Shown here in pieces: positions 42,138 through 50,940 of a stretch of 64,000 nucleotides of DNA. Origin of the DNA: Betaproteobacteria bacterium (GTDB taxonomy: Bacteria; Pseudomonadota; Gammaproteobacteria; Burkholderiales; Casimicrobiaceae); assembly GCA_016704895.1 (NCBI GenBank), contig JADIZG010000002.1, forward strand, positions 62,001-126,000. The letters are read 5' to 3'. Position 1 is the first letter of the stretch; each line of letters begins with the position of its first letter. Below the pieces are notes generated by a model. It worked only from the letters and a program-made list of their open reading frames with translations. It was not told where the DNA came from and searched no databases. Both the position numbers and the translations under genes were made by a program.

Positions 42138-44408
42138 CTACTTGACGGCGCTCATGGTCTCCTTGACCACGCGCGGCGTCAGGAAGATCAGGAGCTCGGT
42201 CTTCTCGCTCGATCGGCCGGTCTGCTTGAACAGGTAGCCGAACAGCGGGATGTCGCCCAGGTAAGGCACCTTGTCGACGTCGTTGCGGATCGTCTCCTCG
42301 TAGATGCCGCCGATCACCGCGGTGTCACCGTTGTTGACCATGATCTGCGTCACAACGTTCTTCGTGTCGATCGCGGGCACCTGGAAGCCCTGGCCCACCT
42401 GCACGTACGACCCGACCGAGTCCTTGCGGACCTCGACGGTCATGATGATCCGGTTGTCGGGCGTGATCTGCGGCGTGACGTCGAGGCGCAGCACCGCCTT
42501 CTTGAACTGAACCGTCGCCGGCGAGTTCGACGTGCCCGGTGTCACGTACGGGATCTCGGTGCCCTGCTCGATCTGCGCCTTCTGGTTGTCGGCCGTGATC
42601 ACGCGCGGGCTCGAGACGACCTTGCCGCGGTTCTCGGCCTCGAGCGCGGAGAGCTCGAGGTTGATCAGGTTGCCGCTGCCCAGGTTGATCAGCGTCATCG
42701 CGAGCTGTCCCGCGGCGTTCGCGATCGGCAGGTTGATGTTGAGCGCCTGCGGATCCGAGTAGCCCGGGTAGCCGTACGGCGCGACCGTCGGGGACGCGAT
42801 CTCGAACGGCGTCGGCGTGCGCGTCTCGCGGACGATCCGGTCGCCTTCCGTGCGCACCGTCGGCTGCGTGTTGAGCGAGCCGGTCGAGCCGACCGAGTAG
42901 CGGCCGCGGTTGAACGAGAATCCGGTCTGCTGGCCGAAGCGCACACCGAGCTGGCGGCTGAACTTGTCGCCCGCGATCACGATCCGCGCCTCGATCAGCA
43001 CCTGGCGGATCGGGACGTCCAGCTGGCGGATCATCCGGCGGACTTCCTCGAGCCTGGCGGGCGTGTCCTGCACGAACAGCACGTTCGTCCGCGGATCGAC
43101 GAACGCGACGCCGCGCTTCGACAGGATCGAGCCCTGCCCGCCCGTGGTCGCGGTCTGCCCGGCGCCCAGGCCGAACTGCTGCTGGCGGTTGGTCGACAGC
43201 AGGTTGGCGAAATCCCCGGCCTTCATGTAGTTCAGCTGGAACGACTCGACCTGCATCGGCTCGAGCTCGCTGATCTGCGCCGCCGATTCGAGCTGCTGCT
43301 TCTCCCTGATCGCCAGTTCCTCGCGCGGCGCGATGCGGACCACGTTGCCGCTCTTGCGCATGTCGAGGTCCTTGGACTGCAGGATGATGTCGAGCGCCTG
43401 GTCCCAGGGAATGTCCTTCAGCCGGAGCGTGAGGGATCCCTGCACGGTGTCGCTCGTGATGATGTTGAGCCCGGTGAAGTCGGCGATCACCTGCAGCACC
43501 GAGCGCACGTCGATGCTCTGGAAGTTGAACGAGACCTTCTCGCCCTTGTACCCGCCGCGCGTGCCCTGCGTCAGGCGGTTCGGGTCCTCCTGCACCGGCT
43601 TGATCTCGATGATGAACCGGTTGTCGGTCTGGTAGGCCGAGTGCTCCCACAGGCCCTTGGGCTCGATCACCATGCGCGTGTTCGGTCCCTGCGCGAACGT
43701 CTCGACCGACACGACGGGCGTGCCGAAGTCCTGCACGTCGAGACGGCGCTCGAGGTTGCGCGGCAGCGACGTCCTGATGAACTCGACGATCAGCTGGCGT
43801 CCCTGCTGGCGGATGTCGATGCCGGTCGCCGCGTCGGACATGTCGACCACGATCCGGCCTTCGCCGTTGCGGCCGCGCCGGAAGTCCACGTCGCGCAGCA
43901 CGTGCTGGACGTCGCCCGGTCGGGCCTCGGCGAAGCGCTGGACCACCTGCGCCGTCGCGTCGAGCGCCTCGCCCTGGTCGAACAGCGTCACCAGCACCGC
44001 GTTGCCCTCGATGCTGGTCTCGTAGGTCTGCGGCCGATTGAGGTTGAAGACGACGCGCGTCCGGCTGCCGGCCTGGACGACGTTCATGCTCCGCAGCGAG
44101 GCGTCGTCGATCTGGCGCTGGGTGGCGCCCAGCCCGTTCGTCGTGTCGAGGAAGTCGAGGGCGATGCGCGCCGGGTTCGCGATCGCGAAGCCGGCCGGCG
44201 CGTTCGTCGGCGCGTTGCGCAGCGTGAACTTGACGATCGTCCGGCCCGACGTCCCCTTGGAGACGGTCACCTGGTCGATGCTGTTGGTCCCCTGGGCCCA
44301 CGCGACCTGCACGCTCACGAGCGCCGCGATCGCGGCGAGCCCGATCGCGACGCTGCGGACGGTGGCCGCTGCGGCGCTCCGGACCCGTACGGCGAGAATT
44401 GCGCTCAT
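42138..44408 (-). CDS. pilQ: Type IV pilus secretin PilQ
   Basis: The 756-residue outer-membrane secretin forms the pore through which the pilus emerges. It has a signal peptide (about 1-39, QVAWAQG), two AMIN domains that bind peptidoglycan, an N0/N1 region (SFNFQSIDVRSVLQVIADFTGLN) and the secretin domain (VLIEARIVIAGDKFSRQLGVRF; the conserved VPYLGDIPLFGYLFK near the end). The C-terminus FLTPRVVKETMSAVK is typical. The start overlaps the pilP stop by 4 bases. It is part of the complete pilMNOPQ set. Confidence 0.96.
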   Translation of the reverse strand: MSAILAVRVRSAAAATVRSVAIGLAAIAALVSVQVAWAQGTNSIDQVTVSKGTSGRTIVKFTLRNAPTNAPAGFAIANPARIALDFLDTTNGLGATQRQIDDASLRSMNVVQAGSRTRVVFNLNRPQTYETSIEGNAVLVTLFDQGEALDATAQVVQRFAEARPGDVQHVLRDVDFRRGRNGEGRIVVDMSDAATGIDIRQQGRQLIVEFIRTSLPRNLERRLDVQDFGTPVVSVETFAQGPNTRMVIEPKGLWEHSAYQTDNRFIIEIKPVQEDPNRLTQGTRGGYKGEKVSFNFQSIDVRSVLQVIADFTGLNIITSDTVQGSLTLRLKDIPWDQALDIILQSKDLDMRKSGNVVRIAPREELAIREKQQLESAAQISELEPMQVESFQLNYMKAGDFANLLSTNRQQQFGLGAGQTATTGGQGSILSKRGVAFVDPRTNVLFVQDTPARLEEVRRMIRQLDVPIRQVLIEARIVIAGDKFSRQLGVRFGQQTGFSFNRGRYSVGSTGSLNTQPTVRTEGDRIVRETRTPTPFEIASPTVAPYGYPGYSDPQALNINLPIANAAGQLAMTLINLGSGNLINLELSALEAENRGKVVSSPRVITADNQKAQIEQGTEIPYVTPGTSNSPATVQFKKAVLRLDVTPQITPDNRIIMTVEVRKDSVGSYVQVGQGFQVPAIDTKNVVTQIMVNNGDTAVIGGIYEETIRNDVDKVPYLGDIPLFGYLFKQTGRSSEKTELLIFLTPRVVKETMSAVK

Positions 44409-44941
44409 CGTTTCCCCCCCTGTGTCCTCGGGTCGGGCTGCTGGAGCTGCAGCGTCGACGACCGTTCGGTCCAGTCGCCCGCGCTGTCCTGCACCAGCTC
44501 CTTCAGCTTGATCTCGGTATCGGTGATGCCTGTGACGACGCCGAAGTTCTGTCCCATGAAGTTCCCGGATCGCACCTGGTAGATGTCCTTGTCGGGCGTA
44601 CGCACGAGCGCGTACGCGGCCTTGTTCTTCGCGAGCGTGCCGACCATCGACAGCGACTCGAGCGGATAGCTCTCGAGCGGCTCCCGGCGCCGCGCCAGGT
44701 CCGGCGCGAGGCGGCTGTTGCCCTTGGCCGGCTCGATCTTGCGCGGCTTGAACGGGTCGGGGAGGTCGAACGCGTTGTAGGCGAACGGCTCGTAGGGCCG
44801 GATCTGCGGCAGCGGGTCGAGCTTGCCGAGCGAACTCCTGCCCTGGTCGCGCATCCAGTCGCGCAGGTCCTGGTGGCTCTCGCCGCCGCACCCGGTGACG
44901 AGCAGCGCGGCGACGACGATCGTGGCGCGGCGGGAGCTCAT
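44405..44941 (-). CDS. pilP: Type IV pilus inner-membrane lipoprotein PilP
   Basis: The 178-residue protein has a lipoprotein signal (LLVTGCGG, lipidated Cys near residue 18) and the PilP C-terminal domain with LSMVGTLAKNKAAYALVRTPD and a PFKPRKI linker. It links PilN/PilO in the inner membrane to the secretin. Its end overlaps pilQ (ATGA). Upstream, 72 bases separate it from pilO and hold two G tracts of 10 and 11 bases, unlike the usual overlap between pilO and pilP; the tract may mark an assembly fault or a damaged repeat copy. Confidence 0.95.
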   Translation of the reverse strand: MSSRRATIVVAALLVTGCGGESHQDLRDWMRDQGRSSLGKLDPLPQIRPYEPFAYNAFDLPDPFKPRKIEPAKGNSRLAPDLARRREPLESYPLESLSMVGTLAKNKAAYALVRTPDKDIYQVRSGNFMGQNFGVVTGITDTEIKLKELVQDSAGDWTERSSTLQLQQPDPRTQGGKR

Positions 44942-44968
44942 GCGAGCGCCTCCCCGCGCCGCCGCGGC

Positions 44969-44992
44969 GGGGGGGGGGCCCGGGGGGGGGGG
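44969..44992. repeat. G tracts between pilO and pilP
   Basis: Ten G, three C and eleven G in a row (44969-44992) interrupt the normally tight pilO-pilP junction. Such runs are rare even in GC-rich genomes and match two other G tracts in the window, both of which damage a gene end. Confidence 0.7.
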
Positions 44993-45013
44993 CGGCTGGA
45001 CGGCCGGCGGCGC

Positions 45014-45649
45014 TCATTTCTTCCTCGCCTTGTCTTTCGCCTGCTTCGCGAGCGCGCGCTGCCGGGCGATCTCGTCCTCGTCGAGGTAGCGGAACGTCTT
45101 CGCCACCGCGTCCATCTTGAGCGTGCCCTTGTCGTTCGCGATCGTGACGTCGTTCAGCGTCACGATGCGGGGGAGCTGCGCGACGTCGCTCGCGAACGCC
45201 CCCATGTCGTGGTAGTTGCCGGTGATCCGGATGGCGATCGGCAGCTCCGCGTAGAAGTCCGCCATCCGTTCCTGCGCCGCGGGCTTGAACAGCTCGAACA
45301 CGAGGCCGCGCCCGAGGCCCGCCTGATTGATGTCGGTCAGGAGCGCGTCGATCTCGGAGCGGTTCGGCAGCTGCTTCACCAGCGCGCCGAACGACTGCTC
45401 GACCTCGGAGAGCTGCGCCCGGTAGGCATCGAAGTTGATCGCCTTGGCCTTCTTCTGCGCGTACTGCTCGCGAAGCGTCACCTCCTCGCCTTCGGCGCGG
45501 CCGAGCGTCTCCCACTGGTCCTTCCAGTCGAAGAACGCGCCGATGCCGATGATCACGAAGAAGATCGAGCCGAGCACGAGCGCCTTCGGCAGCATCGGCC
45601 AGTTGCCGACGTCGTGCAGCGGCAGGCGGCGGAGGTCGTCGAGGTTCAT
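45014..45649 (-). CDS. pilO: Type IV pilus inner-membrane protein PilO
   Basis: The 211-residue bitopic protein has a cytoplasmic N-terminus, a membrane span (about residues 25-41, ALVLGSIFFVIIGIGAFFD), a coiled-coil and a periplasmic ferredoxin-like domain with VFELFKPAAQERMADFYAELP and RITGNYHDMGAFASDVAQLPRI, the PilO hallmark. It pairs with PilN. The start overlaps the pilN stop by 4 bases. A Lys/Arg/Ala-rich tail ends the protein. Confidence 0.95.
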   Translation of the reverse strand: MNLDDLRRLPLHDVGNWPMLPKALVLGSIFFVIIGIGAFFDWKDQWETLGRAEGEEVTLREQYAQKKAKAINFDAYRAQLSEVEQSFGALVKQLPNRSEIDALLTDINQAGLGRGLVFELFKPAAQERMADFYAELPIAIRITGNYHDMGAFASDVAQLPRIVTLNDVTIANDKGTLKMDAVAKTFRYLDEDEIARQRALAKQAKDKARKK

Positions 45650-46308
45650 GCCTTCGCTCCACTGGCGGCCGCCTTGGCCGGTGCGGGCGCACCGGGCTTG
45701 GCCGCGGCGGGCGCCGAGGACGCCGAGGACGCCGGCGGGGTACGCCTTACCTGGAAGTTCAACGTGAACTCGTTGACCTGCTGGCTGGGCGCGCTGCGCG
45801 TCGCGCCGGGCAGCGTCACGAGCTTGATCTCGACGAGCTCGGGCGTCGCGATCCAGGGCGACGCCTCGATGTTGCGCATCAGCGTCGAGACGCGCGCGTT
45901 CGACTGCGCGTATCCGATCATCTGGACACGCGTCCCGGACTGTCGCAACGATTTGAGGTAGATGCCGTCGGGCAGCTGGCGCACGATCTGGTCGAGCAGA
46001 TGCACCGCTTCGCTGCGATTCGCCTGCAGGTTCTCGACCACCTGCTTGCGGGCGAGCACCTGCTGGATCTGGTCGCGGAGCTTGTCGATCTCCTTGATCT
46101 GCTCGTCGAGCTTCGCGATCTCGGTCTTCAGCAGCTTGTTGCGCGCGTTCTGGTCGTCGACCTTCGCGGCGAAGACCATGTGGACGAGTCCCACGACCGC
46201 GAGCGCCAGGATCGCGAGCAGGACGGCGAACGAGACGAACTGGCGCTGCCGCGCCTGCCGCTTCTGCTCGCGGTGCGGCAGCAGGTTGATGCGGACGGCG
46301 GCCGCCAT
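45646..46308 (-). CDS. pilN: Type IV pilus assembly protein PilN
   Basis: The 220-residue protein begins RINLLPHREQKRQARQRQF, the conserved segment that binds PilM, then a membrane span (about 27-48), a coiled-coil (KLDEQIKEIDKLRDQIQQVL) and a ferredoxin-like periplasmic domain with DGIYLKSLRQSGTRVQMIGYAQSN. The tail is Ala/Pro-rich. In most genomes pilM and pilN overlap or touch; here 296 bases of tandem repeats lie between them. Confidence 0.95.
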   Translation of the reverse strand: MAAAVRINLLPHREQKRQARQRQFVSFAVLLAILALAVVGLVHMVFAAKVDDQNARNKLLKTEIAKLDEQIKEIDKLRDQIQQVLARKQVVENLQANRSEAVHLLDQIVRQLPDGIYLKSLRQSGTRVQMIGYAQSNARVSTLMRNIEASPWIATPELVEIKLVTLPGATRSAPSQQVNEFTLNFQVRRTPPASSASSAPAAAKPGAPAPAKAAASGAKA

Positions 46309-46604
46309 TAAACGACCTCCCCCAGGCTAGCGCGCTTCGCGCGCGTCGCGCCCCCCCTCCTGAGGGAGGGGGCTGGCCGCACCCTCGGGGCGGCCCTTCG
46401 GGCGCGGCCCCGACCCTGGGGAGGCTCGCGCAGCGAGCTTCGGGGGGATCGCGCCGCCGCCGGGCCGTCCCAAGGCGGCGCCGGCCCCCTGGGGGGAGGC
46501 TCGCGTAGCGAGCTTCGGGGGGATCGTGCCGCCGCCGGGCCGTCCCAAGGCGGCGCCCGCCCCCTGGGGGGAGGCTCGCGCAGCGAGCTTCGGGGGGATC
46601 ACAC
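46309..46604. repeat. 75-bp tandem repeat (three copies) between pilM and pilN
   Basis: Units start at 46421, 46496 and 46571, exactly 75 bases apart. Each has GAGGCTCGCG(C/T)AGCGAGC and then CTTCGGGGGGATC, followed in the first two by CGGGCCGTCCCAAGGCGGCG. The core GCTCGC-GCA-GCGAGC is a hairpin. A diverged partial unit covers 46320-46415. It splits the pil operon without any promoter or gene that I could see. RNA from pilM into pilN must pass through it. Confidence 0.85.
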
Positions 46605-47695
46605 TCACTCGAAGCCCCGCATCGCAAGACCGGCCGCGATCGTCAGCATCGGCGCATCCTGCGCGAGCTGGCGGGGACGGATCCGGTCGGAGACCTGCAT
46701 CGACGCGAACGGGTTGGCGATCACCGTCGCCACGCCGGCGCGCTTCGCAACCAGCTCGTCGAGGCCCGGCAGCTGGGCGCACCCGCCGGCGAGCACGATC
46801 TGGTCGACCTGGTTGTACGCGGTCGACGTGAAGAAGAACTGGAGCGCGCGCGTGATCTCGAGCGCCAGCGTCTCCATGAACGGCTGCAGCACGTCCGCGT
46901 CGTAGTTCTCGGGCAGTCCCTGGTTCTTCTTGGCCGACTCGGCTTCCTCGGGCGACAGGTTGAACGCCCGCTGGATGTCGTGGGTCAGCTGGTTGCCGCC
47001 GAAGGCCTGGTCGCGGGAGAACAGGAACTGGCCGTTGCGCAGCACGTAGAAGTGCGTGATGTGGGCGCCGATGTCGACGAACGCGACGTTCTGGTCGCGC
47101 CCGTTGGCGGGGAGCGACGGCGTGATCAGGCGGAACGCCTCCTGCGTCGCGTAGGACTCGACGTCCATCACGCGCGGCTTGAGCCCGGCGGCCTCGGCGA
47201 TCGCGACCCGGTCCTCGACCTTCTCCTTGCGCGACGCGGCGATCAGGATCTCGACCTCGTCGGGGTTGTTCGGCGCCGGCCCCAGGATCTGGAAGTCGAG
47301 GTTGACCTCGTCGAGCGCGAACGGGATGTACTGGTTCGCCTCGGCCTCGACGGCCAGTTCGAGCTCCTCCTCCTTCTGGCCGAAGGGACGATGATCTTCT
47401 TGGTGATCACCATCGACGCCGGCAGCGCCAGCGCGATGTTCCGGTTCCGGCTGCCCAGGCGCTTCCAGGCGCGCTTGAGCGCGTCGCTGACTTGGTCCAG
47501 ATTAGCGATGTTGCCGTCCTGCACCGTATCCTTGGGCAGGGGCTCGATCGTGTACCGTTCGAGGCGATAGGTGCCCTTCCCGGCTTCCGAGAGCTCGACG
47601 AGCTTGATCGAGGTCGACGCGACGTCGACGCCGATCAGCGTCGGCGCCTTGGTCTTGAAGACTTCGAGGACTCCGGAAAATTTTTCGGCAAGCAT
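46605..47695 (-). pseudogene. pilM: Type IV pilus assembly ATPase-like protein PilM, one-base frame break near 47381
   Basis: PilM is an actin-like (FtsA fold) cytoplasmic protein that binds PilN. The N-terminal part reads LIGVDVASTSIKLVELSEA and IALALPASMVITKKIIVPS. At TCGGCCAG on the minus strand (about 47379-47382) one base is missing and the frame shifts to the downstream part: MDVESYATQEAFRL, the nucleotide loop VDIGAHITHFYVLRNG, LAGGCAQLPGL and the end at 46605. With one base added the protein is 363 residues, normal. The break is at a GGC string, like the others in this window, and pilM is the first gene of an otherwise complete operon, so an error is likely. Confidence 0.9.
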
Positions 47696-47848
47696 GTCCC
47701 TGTCGCCGGCAATGCTGACAACTTACATTAAACTCTGGCAGCAACCCACAACGATGTCAAACCTTTTGCTCCCCGGCCGTGTGCACTGTTGCAAGCTTGC
47801 CCACATTCCGGGGGGGTACCTGCCCTCCAGAGCAAGTTTTATTCCCCC

Positions 47849-50170
47849 GTGCTAAAGCGCTGGCTCCTCTACGTTGGCTCCGTCGCCCTTGGCCTCGCCG
47901 TGGTCGGGGGGCTGCTGGGCGCCTTCGTCCTGGCCTTGCTTTATCCGACGTTGCCTTCACTGGAGACCCTGACCGATTACCAGCCCAAAGTGCCGCTCCG
48001 GATCGTCTCCGCCGACGGCGACCTCCTGGGCGAATTCGGCGAGGAGCGCCGCGCCGTCGTCCGCATCCAGGACGTGCCCCCGCTCATGAAGAACGCGATC
48101 CTGGCGGCGGAGGACGAGCGCTTCTACCAGCATGGCGGCGTCGACTATGTCTCGGTGCTCCGGGCCGCCATGACCAACGTCGTCTCCGGCACGCAACAGG
48201 GCGCCGGCACGATCACGATGCAGGTGGCCCGCAACTTTTTCCTGACGCGGGAGAAGACCCTGACGCGCAAGCTCCGCGAGGTGCTGCTCGCCTGGAAGAT
48301 CGAGGCCAACCTGACCAAGGACGAGATCCTGGAGCTCTACGTCAACCAGATCTTCCTGGGCCAGCGTGCCTACGGCTTCGCGGCCGCCGCGCAGATCTAT
48401 TTCGGCAAACCCCTCAAGGATCTGTCCCCGGCCGAGGCCGCGATGCTCGCCGGCCTTCCGAAGGCGCCGTCCGCATTCAACCCGGTCACCAATCCGAAGC
48501 GGGCGAAGATCCGGCAGGAGTACGTGCTGCGCCGTATGCATGATCTCCGCTACCTCTCGGATGCGGAGCACGAGCAAGCACGAAACGCGCCACTCGCCAT
48601 TCGCCAGGGCGTCCGGGAATCGGTCCCGGTTCGTGCCGCATTCGTCGCCGAGATGGCCCGGCAGGTCGTCTTCGAGGCCTACGGCGAGGAGGCCTACACG
48701 AAGGGGATCACCGTCTGGACCACGGTTCGGACCGCCGACCAGGATGCCGCGTATGCCGCGGTCCGGCGCGGTGTGCTCGATTACGACCGGCGGCACGGCT
48801 ACCGTGGTCCAGAGGCCTACGTGAGCCTGCCCGAGGACCCCGCCGAAGCCGAGCAGGCGTTCGAGCGGGCCTTCCAGCAGTCCCCCGACAGCGACAACCT
48901 GATCGCCGGGGTCGTCACGGCCGCCAGCGCGACCGACGTCCGGGCGGTGGTCGCGAACGGCGACACGGTCCACGTCGAGGGGGACGGCCTCAAGTTCGCC
49001 GCGCGCAACCTCTCGGAAAAGACGCCGGCCAACCAGCGGATCCGGCGCGGGGCGATCGTCAGGCTCGCCAAGGAAGACAAGGGCCGCTGGTCGATCGTCC
49101 AGCTTCCGCAGGCCGAGGCGGCCTTCCTGGCGCTGCGTCCCGGCGACGGCGCGATCCTCGCGCTGGTCGGCGGCTTCGACTTCGAGCGCAACAAGTTCAA
49201 CCACGTCACCCAGGCGTGGCGCCAGCCCGGGTCGGCGTTCAAGCCGTTCATCTACTCGGCCGCGCTCGAGAAGGGGTTCACGCCCGCGACGGTGATCAAC
49301 GATGCGCCGTTCTTCGTGCCGGCCGAGAAGACCGGCGCCGAGGACTGGGAGCCGAAGAACTACGACGGCAAGTTCGAGGGGCCGATGCGGCTTCGCACCG
49401 CGCTCGCGAAGTCGAAGAACCTCGTGACGGTGCGCGTGCTCCAGGCGATCGGCCCCCACTACGCGCAGGACTACGTCGCGAAGTTCGGCTTCGACCCCAG
49501 GCAGCACCCGGCCTACCTGACGATGGGCCTCGGCGCGGGCTCCGTCACGCCGGTCCAGATGGGCGGCGCGTACTCGGTGTTCGCGAACGGCGGCTATCGG
49601 ATCTCGCCGTACCTGATCGCGAAGATCATCGACGTGAAGGGCAACGTCCTGTCGCAGGCCGAGCCGGCGGTCGCGGGCGAGACCGCGGAGCGCGCGATCG
49701 ACCCGCGCAACGCGTTCGTGATGACGACGATGCTGCGCGACGTCGTCGCGTACGGCACCGCGACGCGCGCGCAGTCGCTGGGGCGCAAGGACCTCGCCGG
49801 CAAGACCGGCACGACCAACGAGAACGTCGACGCCTGGTTCTGCGGCTACACCCCCTTCATCGTCGGCATCGCGTGGATCGGGCACGACCAGCCCCGCACG
49901 CTCGGCACGAACGAGACCGGCGCGGTCGCCGCGCTCCCGATCTGGATGTCGTTCATGCAGCGCGCGCTCAAGGGGCAGCGCGAGCAACCGATCGACGTGC
50001 CGCCGGGTGTCGTGCAGGTCCGCATCAACGATGCGACCGGCCTTCGCGACGACACGAGCACGTTGCTCGACTGGTTCTTCGCGGAATCGGTCCCGCGCCC
50101 GCGCGAGGATTCGCTCACGCCCTCGCCCGGCGGCCGTTCGGCGCAGGACGTCCGCAACCAGCTGTTCTAG
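47849..50170 (+). CDS. mrcA: Penicillin-binding protein 1A (bifunctional transglycosylase/transpeptidase)
   Basis: A 773-residue class A PBP from the chosen GTG. It has an N-terminal membrane anchor (about 6-34), the glycosyltransferase domain with AAEDERFYQHGGVD, GAGTITMQVARNFFL and KILEL-like EILELYVNQIFLGQRAYGF. The transpeptidase domain has the active-site Ser (about 462) in PGSAFKPF, SKN in LAKSKNLVTVR and KTGTT. It builds peptidoglycan during growth. A TTG at 47789 is an alternative start. It is divergent from pilM across 153 bases, as in many proteobacteria. The C-terminus is Pro/Ser-rich. Confidence 0.95.
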   Translation: MLKRWLLYVGSVALGLAVVGGLLGAFVLALLYPTLPSLETLTDYQPKVPLRIVSADGDLLGEFGEERRAVVRIQDVPPLMKNAILAAEDERFYQHGGVDYVSVLRAAMTNVVSGTQQGAGTITMQVARNFFLTREKTLTRKLREVLLAWKIEANLTKDEILELYVNQIFLGQRAYGFAAAAQIYFGKPLKDLSPAEAAMLAGLPKAPSAFNPVTNPKRAKIRQEYVLRRMHDLRYLSDAEHEQARNAPLAIRQGVRESVPVRAAFVAEMARQVVFEAYGEEAYTKGITVWTTVRTADQDAAYAAVRRGVLDYDRRHGYRGPEAYVSLPEDPAEAEQAFERAFQQSPDSDNLIAGVVTAASATDVRAVVANGDTVHVEGDGLKFAARNLSEKTPANQRIRRGAIVRLAKEDKGRWSIVQLPQAEAAFLALRPGDGAILALVGGFDFERNKFNHVTQAWRQPGSAFKPFIYSAALEKGFTPATVINDAPFFVPAEKTGAEDWEPKNYDGKFEGPMRLRTALAKSKNLVTVRVLQAIGPHYAQDYVAKFGFDPRQHPAYLTMGLGAGSVTPVQMGGAYSVFANGGYRISPYLIAKIIDVKGNVLSQAEPAVAGETAERAIDPRNAFVMTTMLRDVVAYGTATRAQSLGRKDLAGKTGTTNENVDAWFCGYTPFIVGIAWIGHDQPRTLGTNETGAVAALPIWMSFMQRALKGQREQPIDVPPGVVQVRINDATGLRDDTSTLLDWFFAESVPRPREDSLTPSPGGRSAQDVRNQLF

Positions 50171-50222
50171 GGTTCCGGATGACATCCCCGCGAAGCACGC
50201 CGACGCTCGAGAGGACGCCGCG

Positions 50223-50870
50223 ATGACGCGCCCGCGACGCACGCCCGCCTCGCGCGACGCGCTCCGCGCCGAGCGCAGGCACGGCTTCGGCCCCGACGGA
50301 CACGCGCGGGCGCGCCTCGCGCAGGCTGCCGCGCGACTCATCGCGGAGCACGGGATAGCCGACTGGTCCGCGGCGAAGCGCAAGGCGGCCCGCGAGCTCG
50401 GGCTGCCCGAGCGCGCCGCGCTGCCCGGCGACGACGAGATCGAGGATGCGCTCGTCGAGTACCAGGCACTCTTCGGCGGCGAGCGCCATCGCGCGATGCT
50501 GCGGACGCGGCGCACCGAGGCGGTCGTCTGGCTGCGCAACCTTGCCCGGTTCGACGCGCGCCTGGTCGGCGCGGTCGCGGAAGGCTGGGCGACCGAGCAC
50601 AGCGACATCCGGATCGAGCTCTGCGCCGACGACTCGAAAGCGGTCGAGCTCGCCCTGCTCAACGCGGGCGTCGACTACCGGACGATGCCGACGCGGAGCG
50701 CGGACGACGCGCACGAGCTCTGCGTCGATACGCCTCGGGGCGGCGTGCGCCTGTCCACGCGCACGCCGGGAGCGATGCGCGCGCGGCCGCGGCGCGACCG
50801 CCACGGACGCGAGGCGGCGAGGCTGGATGCGGAGGCGGTGGAGGCGCTGCTCAAGGGGTCAGAGCCGTAA
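50223..50870 (+). CDS. Nucleotidyltransferase-like hypothetical protein
   Basis: The 215-residue protein is of a conserved type found beside PBP1A or hemB genes in betaproteobacteria. It has RLIAEHGIADWSAAKRKAARELG, then a segment VGAVAEGWATEHSDIRIELCADD resembling the G-S-x(n)-D-I core of minimal nucleotidyltransferases, though the second Asp is replaced. No activity is known. Its last codons (LKGSEP, then stop) come from a 28-bp inverted repeat that also supplies the end of the convergent hemB. The ATG at 50223 is about 50 bases after mrcA. Confidence 0.75.
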   Translation: MTRPRRTPASRDALRAERRHGFGPDGHARARLAQAAARLIAEHGIADWSAAKRKAARELGLPERAALPGDDEIEDALVEYQALFGGERHRAMLRTRRTEAVVWLRNLARFDARLVGAVAEGWATEHSDIRIELCADDSKAVELALLNAGVDYRTMPTRSADDAHELCVDTPRGGVRLSTRTPGAMRARPRRDRHGREAARLDAEAVEALLKGSEP

Positions 50871-50940
50871 TATTCGTCCGCCGCCCCATCACCGACGCGC
50901 GCCGCCCACTTCCGAATATTACGGCTCTGACCCCTTGAGC
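50849..50940. repeat. 28-bp perfect inverted repeat shared by two convergent gene ends
   Basis: Arms at 50849-50876 and 50913-50940 are exact reverse complements, with 36 bases between. Each arm contains AAGGGGTCAGAGCCGTAATA, read inward. The arms include the last codons and stop of the hypothetical gene (plus) and of hemB (minus), so both proteins end LKGSEP. The GGGGTCAGAGCCG-type string is reminiscent of REP-like repeats common in proteobacteria. It can fold into a long hairpin and may end transcription both ways. Confidence 0.9.

Noticed and set aside
46421..46610. CRISPR-like array in the pilM-pilN gap
   Set aside because: Three contiguous 75-base units without unique spacers are a tandem repeat, and there are no cas genes.
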